From contig NZ_CANKYS010000011.1 in assembly GCF_947488025.1 (NCBI RefSeq), positions 95,954 through 159,953 of the forward strand: a DNA stretch of 64,000 nt, written 5' to 3'. The DNA is from an uncultured Nocardioides sp. (lineage in GTDB: Bacteria > Actinomycetota > Actinomycetes > Propionibacteriales > Nocardioidaceae). Shown one piece after another: positions 58,479 through 64,000 of this stretch. Position numbers and translations under genes: made by a program. Position 1 is the first letter of the stretch, and each line of letters starts with the position of its first letter. The notes below the pieces were generated by a model. It made no database searches and was not told where the DNA came from. It saw only the letters and a list, made by a program, of their open reading frames with translations.

Positions 58479-60326
58479 TCAGTGCTCGGCTTCGAGATCC
58501 GCGACGACGCGGCGGTGCGCCTCCCAGATCTCCTCGGGCATCCGGTCGAACTGGCCCAGGTGCTCCTCCCGGAAGCCCATCTCCTGCTGCCAGCGCTCCT
58601 TGTCGATCGTCAGGATCCGCTCGAGGTCGGCGGCCGGCACGTCCATCCCCGACAGGTCGAGCTCCTCCTCGGTCGGCAGGATGCCCACCGCCGTGCGCCG
58701 CCCCTCGACCTCGCCGTTCTTGAGCTGCAGGAGCCACAGCAGCGGGCGGAGGTTGTCGCGGTAGCCGGGCCAGAGGAAGTGGCCGTCGTCCGGGTCCTTC
58801 TGGAACCAGTTGACGTGGGCGAAGATGGGCTGCTCGGCCGCCGCCCCGACGATGTCGAGGTAGTGGCGGGCGTAGTCGCCCTCGCCGTAGGCCATGAACG
58901 GGCGGTTGGACATCGGGTCGTAGCGCAGCTGGCCGTCGACGCCCTCCGCGGCGAAGGTGGCCTCGGCTCCCAGCGTGAGGCCGTCGTAGACGCCCTCGGC
59001 GAGGTCGGTGATCGCCCGGATCAGCGGCTCGCGGTCGCTGGTGCGGCCGCCGAAGATGATGGCGTCGATCGGCACCCCGGCCGGGGCGTCGTAGTCGGGC
59101 GCGATGTTGGGCACGTTGTCGAGCGTGGTGGTGAAGCGGCTGTTGGGGTGGGCCCAGGCCGCGGTGTCGTTGTCCTTGCGGTCGGCCAGCGGCGAGCCCG
59201 TCCAGTCGAGCCACCCGCGCACGTCGGTCGGCGGCTTGGGCGTCTTGCCCTCCCACCACACCTCGCCCGTCGACGGGTTGTAGGCCACGTTGGTGAAGAT
59301 CGCCTGCGAGCCCTCGCCGATGGAGGAGAGAGCGTTGGGGTTGGTCCTCTCGTTGGTGTCCTTCGCGACGCCGAACACGCCGTACTCCGGGTTCATGCCC
59401 ATCAGCCGGCCGGACTCCTCGTCGACCCACAGCCACGCGATGTCGTCGCCGTAGAACGACACGTGGTAGCGGTCGCCCAGCGCATCGGGGGCCGCCATCA
59501 TCGCGAGGTTGGTCTTCCCCGACGCGCTCGGGAAGCCCCCGCAGACGTGCCAGGTCTTCCCGGTCTCCTTGTCGTGGATGCCGATGAGCATGTACTGCTC
59601 GGCGAGGAACTTCCGGCTCGCCCAGCCGTCGTACGCCCCCTGCCGCAGGCCGTGGGCGATCTTGCCGAGCAGCGCGTTGCCGCCGTAGGACGACCCGAAG
59701 TGGAGGATGGTGCGCTCGTCGGCGACGGTCACGAAGTAGCGCTGGTCGTCGGGGGTGCCCTGGCCGAGGTGCTCGAGGTCACCGGTGACGTGGACGGCGC
59801 GGACGAAGGAGTCGGGGTCCTCGAGGTCGTTGACGAACTGCACGCCGACGCGGGCCATGCGGATCATGTGGAGCACGACGGTGCGGGTGTCGGTCAGCTC
59901 GACGCCGGCCGCCCACGGCTCGAGCGGGTTGCCGGCGGGGGCCATCAGGTAGGGGATGACGTACATCGTCTTCCCCTCGGACGCACCGCGCATCCGGTCG
60001 TGCAGCATCGGCTTCATCTCCGAGGCGGGACGCCAGTTGTTGTAGACGCCGCGGTCCTTCTCGTCATTGGTCGCGACGATCGTGCGCTCCTCCGAGCGCG
60101 CGGTGTCCTTGTAGTAGCTGCGGGAGTAGTAGCGACCCTCGCCGGCCATCTGCAGCTCGCCGGCAGCGACCGCCTCCTCGAGGAGCCGGGCGTCGTCGGA
60201 GGCGTTGACCACCTCGACGCGCTCGGCGCCGGTGAGCTCGGCGTACTCCTTCACGAACTCGCGGACCTTGGTGTTGGTCAGTCCGGCTTCGTCCATGACT
60301 GCCTCGAGATCTGCCATCGCGCTCAC
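58479..60326 (-). CDS. Divergent GTP-PEPCK paralog with Ser in place of P-loop Cys
   Basis: A 615-residue PEPCK-family protein, clearly distinct from the canonical copy 4 kb away. It has YKDTARSEERT and GVYNNWRPASEM at the start, SYGGNALLGK, then the P-loop FPSASGKTN with Ser269 where the family reactive Cys is expected, then FYGDDIAWLW and FGVAKDTNERTNP. Most catalytic landmarks are kept, so activity is likely, but the Cys-to-Ser change and low similarity suggest altered kinetics or role. It may prefer the anaplerotic direction; this is speculative. Confidence 0.87.
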   Translation of the reverse strand: MSAMADLEAVMDEAGLTNTKVREFVKEYAELTGAERVEVVNASDDARLLEEAVAAGELQMAGEGRYYSRSYYKDTARSEERTIVATNDEKDRGVYNNWRPASEMKPMLHDRMRGASEGKTMYVIPYLMAPAGNPLEPWAAGVELTDTRTVVLHMIRMARVGVQFVNDLEDPDSFVRAVHVTGDLEHLGQGTPDDQRYFVTVADERTILHFGSSYGGNALLGKIAHGLRQGAYDGWASRKFLAEQYMLIGIHDKETGKTWHVCGGFPSASGKTNLAMMAAPDALGDRYHVSFYGDDIAWLWVDEESGRLMGMNPEYGVFGVAKDTNERTNPNALSSIGEGSQAIFTNVAYNPSTGEVWWEGKTPKPPTDVRGWLDWTGSPLADRKDNDTAAWAHPNSRFTTTLDNVPNIAPDYDAPAGVPIDAIIFGGRTSDREPLIRAITDLAEGVYDGLTLGAEATFAAEGVDGQLRYDPMSNRPFMAYGEGDYARHYLDIVGAAAEQPIFAHVNWFQKDPDDGHFLWPGYRDNLRPLLWLLQLKNGEVEGRRTAVGILPTEEELDLSGMDVPAADLERILTIDKERWQQEMGFREEHLGQFDRMPEEIWEAHRRVVADLEAEH

Positions 60327-60522
60327 CTCTCGTCGTGCGGCGGTGCCTCGCCGCGGTGCGGGTGCTAGGCACCTTAGGGCACGGTCCGGGCGCGCGACGG
60401 GGGTCGGAAGTCCCGACTGCGCGGTGAACGTCCCGCGCCACCACCGGTCCCTGATTTCGCTCGTCCGGAGTACGTCGGCTATTCTCGACCAGTCCTCGCA
60501 GCCGCTCCGGTTGCACGGACGG

Positions 60523-60595
60523 GCGCCTGTAGCTCAACGGATAGAGCATCTGACTACGGATCAGAAGGTTTGGGGTTCGAATCCCTACAGGCGCG
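60523..60595 (+). tRNA. tRNA-Arg(ACG)
   Basis: A 73-nt tRNA. Acceptor GCGCCTG/CAGGCGC is perfect, discriminator G. The anticodon loop CTACGGA gives ACG on a TCTGA/TCAGA stem. T-arm GTTCGAATC. The upstream gap (from 60327) shows a TATTCT-like -10 at about 60479. Confidence 0.97.
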
Positions 60596-60600
60596 CAGAT

Positions 60601-60640
60601 CAAGAAACCGCAGGTCAGACTTCTGACCTGCGGTTTCTTG
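60601..60640 (+). terminator. 19-bp perfect hairpin after tRNA-Arg
   Basis: CAAGAAACCGCAGGTCAGA and TCTGACCTGCGGTTTCTTG pair perfectly around CT, 5 bp after the tRNA. The right arm ends in TTTCTTGTTG. Confidence 0.92.
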
Positions 60641-60658
60641 TTGCGTGGGCGCCCCGTG

Positions 60659-61858
60659 TCACGCCTGCCAGATGCGCAACCAGTCGACGGACATGTGCTG
60701 CGGCAGCTGCTTGTCCTTCATGTAGGACAGCTCGTAGTCCGAGGCGAGCAGGCTCAGGATGGGGTACTGCGGCTGGCCGGAGACGCCCTTGCGGGTGCGC
60801 CAGGTCTCCTTGCCGTCGATGCGGAAGATGTACCTCTTCGGCGTCCACTCGACCGAGAACACGTGGTAGTTCTTCGACCAGCCGTCACGCCGGCCCGCCA
60901 GGAAGCTCCGCGGCCGCTTGAGCCAGGAACCGGTCTTGACGACGTGGTTGCGACGCTTCCAGTGGATGAAGCTGGTCAGCCCGCCCCGGGGGTGCTTGTC
61001 GCCGAAATACTCGATCACGTCGATCTCGGCGCCGGCCGTGCGGGGCTTGCCCGGCCGGGAGACCTGGGGCTGGAGCCAGAAGCTGCTGTGCTGGCCGCGG
61101 CGCTGGTGCATCCGGACCCGGGCGGCCGCGAAGCCGTACTTGAAGGACACGCGGTTCTGCGTCGAGATGTGGCCGTTGAGGCGGTAGGCGTAGCGCCCGG
61201 AGGACTTCCCCCGCTTGACGGCCCGGCACTTGTCCGAGCGGCTCCGATCCTTGATCACGCTGAGGCGCACCTTGCCGCCGGACACCTTGACCGCCTTCGG
61301 GCTGCCCTTGGAGCACAACCGCTTGCTGGCCCGCTCGTAGCGCTGCCCGCGGTGGCTCCACTCGGGGCGCAGCGAGCGACCCGAGAAGTTGTCGGTGTAG
61401 AGCGGGGCCAGCCAGCGCGCGGTGCTCCGCGGTCGGCTGACGGCGCGAGGCAGGCCGCGGTGGCGGCGCGCCGTGACCCGGTAGGTCTGCGCGCTCCCGC
61501 GGCGTACGGCCCGGGCGGAGAACTCGGCGCGGCCACGACGGTCGAGCCGCGCCTTCCCGACGTTCTTCCACCGGGAGCCGCGCTTGACCTGGAGCCGCAC
61601 CGGGCGGCCGGCCCGGCGTGGCTTGACCGTGGCCTCGATGGCCACCCGGGCCGCGTCGGCACGGGCGGTGCGGCGGCCCTGGTGGACGATCTGGGGCAGG
61701 ACCCGGATCGTGGCCCGGGACCGGGCCGGCCGTGCCGTCGGGGCGGACTCCTGCCGTGCGGAGGGACCGGCAGCGGAGCCGGTGTCGACGGTCAGGAGCA
61801 GGGACGCGGGCATGAGCAGCGCGAGGGCGCTGCCTGCGAGCACGCGGCGTGCAGGCAT
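60659..61858 (-). CDS. Secreted glycoside hydrolase family 16 protein
   Basis: A 399-residue exported glycanase. A signal peptide (about 1-30, LAGSALALLMPASLLLTV) precedes a basic beta-rich region (about 50-140) and a GH16 domain (about 155-398). The catalytic signature E-I-D-V-I-E is present in AEIDVIEYFG, with aromatic substrate residues and WTPKRYIFRIDG after. GH16 enzymes cut beta-1,3/1,4 glucans or galactans; the substrate is not clear here. The domain is unusually Arg/Lys-rich, which may aid binding to acidic polymers. It lies 5' to 3' toward tRNA-Arg. Confidence 0.88.
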   Translation of the reverse strand: MPARRVLAGSALALLMPASLLLTVDTGSAAGPSARQESAPTARPARSRATIRVLPQIVHQGRRTARADAARVAIEATVKPRRAGRPVRLQVKRGSRWKNVGKARLDRRGRAEFSARAVRRGSAQTYRVTARRHRGLPRAVSRPRSTARWLAPLYTDNFSGRSLRPEWSHRGQRYERASKRLCSKGSPKAVKVSGGKVRLSVIKDRSRSDKCRAVKRGKSSGRYAYRLNGHISTQNRVSFKYGFAAARVRMHQRRGQHSSFWLQPQVSRPGKPRTAGAEIDVIEYFGDKHPRGGLTSFIHWKRRNHVVKTGSWLKRPRSFLAGRRDGWSKNYHVFSVEWTPKRYIFRIDGKETWRTRKGVSGQPQYPILSLLASDYELSYMKDKQLPQHMSVDWLRIWQA

Positions 61859-62002
61859 GTGATGACGCTCCGTTCTCGGTGGGACGTGTCCTGGAGACCT
61901 CTCCCCTCGAGGGTGTCCCGGACCTCACGACCAGCCAAATCCGCACTCCGCCGGGCAGCCGGCACGCACCCGGTCGCGCGGTGCGACCGTAGGCTCTGGT
62001 CC

Positions 62003-62542
62003 GTGCCGCCCATCGATGACGCCACCCGACCGCGTGTGGCGGGCTCGGTCGAGCTGACACCGCAGCAACGCGGGGCCGGCGACCACCTGCGGATGATCCA
62101 CGACCACTTCCGCCACCAGCTCGAGACCCTGACCCGGGCGGTGGAGTCGCTGCGGGACGGCGCGGGTGACGTCGACGCCGTACGGGCGGGGGTGCACGAC
62201 CTCGCGCCGGCGCTGTCGGCGCAGCAGGTGGCCGGGCTGTGCGGACAGGTGTGCCGCTTCCTGACGATGCACCACACGATCGAGGACCAGAACCTGTTCC
62301 CCGCGGTCGCCACGATGGAGGCCTACGCACCCGTCGCGGCGCGGCTGGCCGAGGAGCACCTCGTCGTGCACGCCCACCTCGAGCGTGTCGACGACCTGGC
62401 GCTCGCCGTGCGCACCGACCCCGCGCGGGTCGACGAGCTGGTCGAGGCCGTCGCCGGGCTGCGGGCCGACCTCGAGTCGCACTTCGCCTACGAGGAGACC
62501 GAGATGACCGAGCCGCTGGGCCTGCTGGGTCTCGGCGTCTGA
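62003..62542 (+). CDS. Hemerythrin HHE domain protein
   Basis: A 179-residue four-helix protein with the HHE pattern: DHLRMIHDHFRHQLETL (His), CGQVCRFLTMHHTIEDQNLFPAV (HH and E), LAEEHLVVHAHLERV, and HFAYEETEM at the end. These would bind a di-iron site used in O2 or redox sensing or iron storage. GTG 62003 is the first plausible start. An IS element begins about 20 bp after its stop. Confidence 0.88.
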   Translation: MPPIDDATRPRVAGSVELTPQQRGAGDHLRMIHDHFRHQLETLTRAVESLRDGAGDVDAVRAGVHDLAPALSAQQVAGLCGQVCRFLTMHHTIEDQNLFPAVATMEAYAPVAARLAEEHLVVHAHLERVDDLALAVRTDPARVDELVEAVAGLRADLESHFAYEETEMTEPLGLLGLGV

Positions 62543-62564
62543 CCCGACCCAGCGGTGCTGCCTA

Positions 62565-64000
62565 GGAGACTGCTGAACAATCCGCGCGGCGTGGTGCGGT
62601 GATCGGCGTGGCCTGAAATCTTGGAGTCATGCAGGGTGAGTCGGATCGGCAGCGGGCGTTGCTGGACGTGGAGGCGGTGGCCGGGCACCTGTTGGAGCCG
62701 GGCAGCGTGTTCGCGCTGCTGGCCGAGCATCGCGACCGGTTGTTCCCGAGCGAGTTGTTCGCCGACCTGTTCCCCTCGGGGCGGGGCCGGCCTTCGATTC
62801 CGGGCGAGGTGATCGCCTCGGTGATCGTGCTGCAGGCGTTGTACGGGCACTCCGACCGCGAAGCGGTCGATGCGCTCACTTTCGACCTGCGGTGGAAGGC
62901 GGCGTGCGGGTACGCGATCGACGCGAAGGGCTTCGACCCCTCGACGTTGACCTACTGGCGGCGCCGGCTGGCGGCCAGCGACCGGCCACAGCGGATCTTC
63001 GAGGTGGTCCGCGACGTCATCGCCGAAACTGGCGCGGTGGCCGGCAAGCAGCGCCGCGCGCTGGACTCCACGATCCTTGATGACGCGGTCGCTCGTCAGG
63101 ACACCGTCACCCAGCTGATCGCCCAGATCCGCCGGGTCGGGCGTGAGGTGCCCGACGCCAAGGAGTTGATCGCTACCGAATGCACCCGACTGGTCGCGCT
63201 GACCGGGCAGGACTACCACTCGACCGGAAAGCCGCCGATCGCCTGGGACGACCAGGCCGCGCGCGACGAGCTGGTGTCCGCACTCGTGGGCGACGCACTC
63301 GCTCTGCTCGCCGCGCTGGATGTCCAACAGATCACCAAGACGGGCGGCAAGCCGGCCGAGGCGGTCGCACTGCTGGCCCTGGTCGCAGGCCAAGACGTCG
63401 AGCCGGCCGAGGACTCCGACGGCACCGACGGCCGCTGGCGCATCGCCCGCAAGACCGCACCGGACCGGGTGATCTCGACCGTGGACCCCGACACCCGGCA
63501 CGCGCACAAGACGCGGGAACGGCGCCAGGACGGATTCAAGGCTCATGTCGTGGTCGAGCCTGACACCGGGCTGACCACGGTGTGCGCGCTGACCAGGACC
63601 AACGGGCCAGCCAACTCCGACGCGAACGTAGGGGCCGAGCTCGTGGCCGCCGATCTCACCATCGGCGAAGACGCCATCGAGGTTCTGGGCGACTCGGCCT
63701 ACGCCAGCGGCGACATGCTCCACACCCTGGACGAGAAGAAGTGGATCCCACTGGTCAAGCCGTGGCCGCTGCGGCCCGCGGTCGCCGGCGGCTTCACCAT
63801 CGACGACTTCACCTATGACCCTACGGCCGGCACGCTGACCTGCCCGGCCGGTGTCACCCGGGCACCGTCGGCCAAGGGAACCGTGACCTTCGGCGCTGCT
63901 TGCCGGGGCTGCCCACTGCGCGAGCAGTGCACCACCGCCGCTGACGGGCGAGCCGTGCTGCTCGGTGAGCATCATCAGCTCCAACGCGAGCACCGCAAGC
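62565..64000 (+). mobile_element. IS1182-family insertion sequence (left part)
   Basis: The left end is placed near 62565, where GAGACTGCTGAACAA begins just after the hemerythrin gene; it resembles IS1182 termini. The transposase starts 64 bp in and continues past the window edge. The right inverted repeat and target duplication are outside the window, so the end position is approximate. Confidence 0.7.
62629..64000 (+). CDS. IS1182 family transposase (partial)
   Basis: The first 457 codons of a DDE-type transposase. It shows the N-terminal DUF772-like segment (FPSELFADLFPSGRGRPSIP and YGHSDREAVDALTFDLRW), and ALDSTILDDAVARQD where the first catalytic Asp is expected. Later DSAYASGD and HVVVEPDTGLTT match the core, and the Cys-rich CRGCPLREQC motif is typical of IS1182. 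There is no frameshift or stop in the visible part, so it may be active. It lacks only the C-terminus. Confidence 0.93.
   Translation, partial: MQGESDRQRALLDVEAVAGHLLEPGSVFALLAEHRDRLFPSELFADLFPSGRGRPSIPGEVIASVIVLQALYGHSDREAVDALTFDLRWKAACGYAIDAKGFDPSTLTYWRRRLAASDRPQRIFEVVRDVIAETGAVAGKQRRALDSTILDDAVARQDTVTQLIAQIRRVGREVPDAKELIATECTRLVALTGQDYHSTGKPPIAWDDQAARDELVSALVGDALALLAALDVQQITKTGGKPAEAVALLALVAGQDVEPAEDSDGTDGRWRIARKTAPDRVISTVDPDTRHAHKTRERRQDGFKAHVVVEPDTGLTTVCALTRTNGPANSDANVGAELVAADLTIGEDAIEVLGDSAYASGDMLHTLDEKKWIPLVKPWPLRPAVAGGFTIDDFTYDPTAGTLTCPAGVTRAPSAKGTVTFGAACRGCPLREQCTTAADGRAVLLGEHHQLQREHRK

Noticed and set aside
1..64000. CRISPR array, prophage or integrated plasmid
   Set aside because: I saw no regularly spaced direct repeats, no integrase or phage structural genes, and no shift in base composition, apart from the single IS1182 end at the right edge.

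Overview
This is a high-GC (roughly 70%) actinobacterial chromosome segment. The strongest taxonomic clues are a WhiB regulator beside two ArsA-type ATPases and a PASTA penicillin-binding protein (the Rv3679-Rv3683 order of mycobacteria), a type VII (ESX) secretion locus, GTP-dependent PEP carboxykinases and frequent GTG starts. Gene content and style fit Nocardioides or a close relative in the Propionibacteriales. That placement is an inference, because no rRNA gene is present.

Layout. 1-8.3 kb: part of a luciferase-like flavin oxidoreductase, an MFS transporter, an Old Yellow Enzyme, a VOC protein, an AAA ATPase/coiled-coil cassette, a 3-oxoacid CoA-transferase pair and a decayed carbohydrate-type gene. 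8.4-15 kb: ArsA1-ArsA2, whiB, a class A PBP, yqeY, a metallophosphoesterase and a RibD-like reductase. 15.7-23.2 kb: tRNA-Pro, then a minus-strand housekeeping block read dnaX, ebfC, recR, DUF5063, lysC, asd, with the SRP RNA and tRNA-Ser(GGA) just beyond dnaX and an apparently internally deleted FBP-domain gene between those two RNAs. 23.3-27.4 kb: a large LuxR-type ATPase regulator convergent with a flavin monooxygenase. 27.5-40.5 kb: two nucleotide-sugar genes (UDP-GlcNAc 2-epimerase, mannose-1-phosphate guanylyltransferase) and a type VII secretion locus (mycP, eccB, eccD, two esx genes, a second eccD-like gene, and a divergent eccC with three ATPase domains). 40.7-47.7 kb: a HerA-like ATPase, a LytR_C protein, a K+/H+ antiporter, and a second ESX-related cassette (WXG-like protein, EspG-like protein, hydrolase-fold protein). 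47.7-52.3 kb: MoxR/vWA pair, tRNA-Ser(TGA) and tRNA-Ser(GCT), a 41-aa secreted peptide gene and a LuxR-type regulator. 52.4-60.3 kb: two different GTP-PEPCK genes flanking a c-di-GMP (GGDEF-EAL) and glycosyltransferase module. 60.5-64 kb: tRNA-Arg, a secreted GH16 glycanase, a hemerythrin protein and an IS1182-type element cut by the window edge.

Functional themes. lysC and asd catalyse the first two steps of the aspartate pathway, and lysC carries an internal start for a beta subunit. The ESX core, its mycosin and two Esx substrates form one secretion system; the separate 45-47.7 kb cassette may supply further substrates to it. The two PEPCK paralogs bracket a likely c-di-GMP-controlled polysaccharide synthase. 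The most intriguing untested unit is the small exported peptide gene, its palindromic upstream site and the adjacent regulator (50.86-52.29 kb). Short palindromic elements of about 54 bp of at least two kinds sit in gaps between convergent genes.
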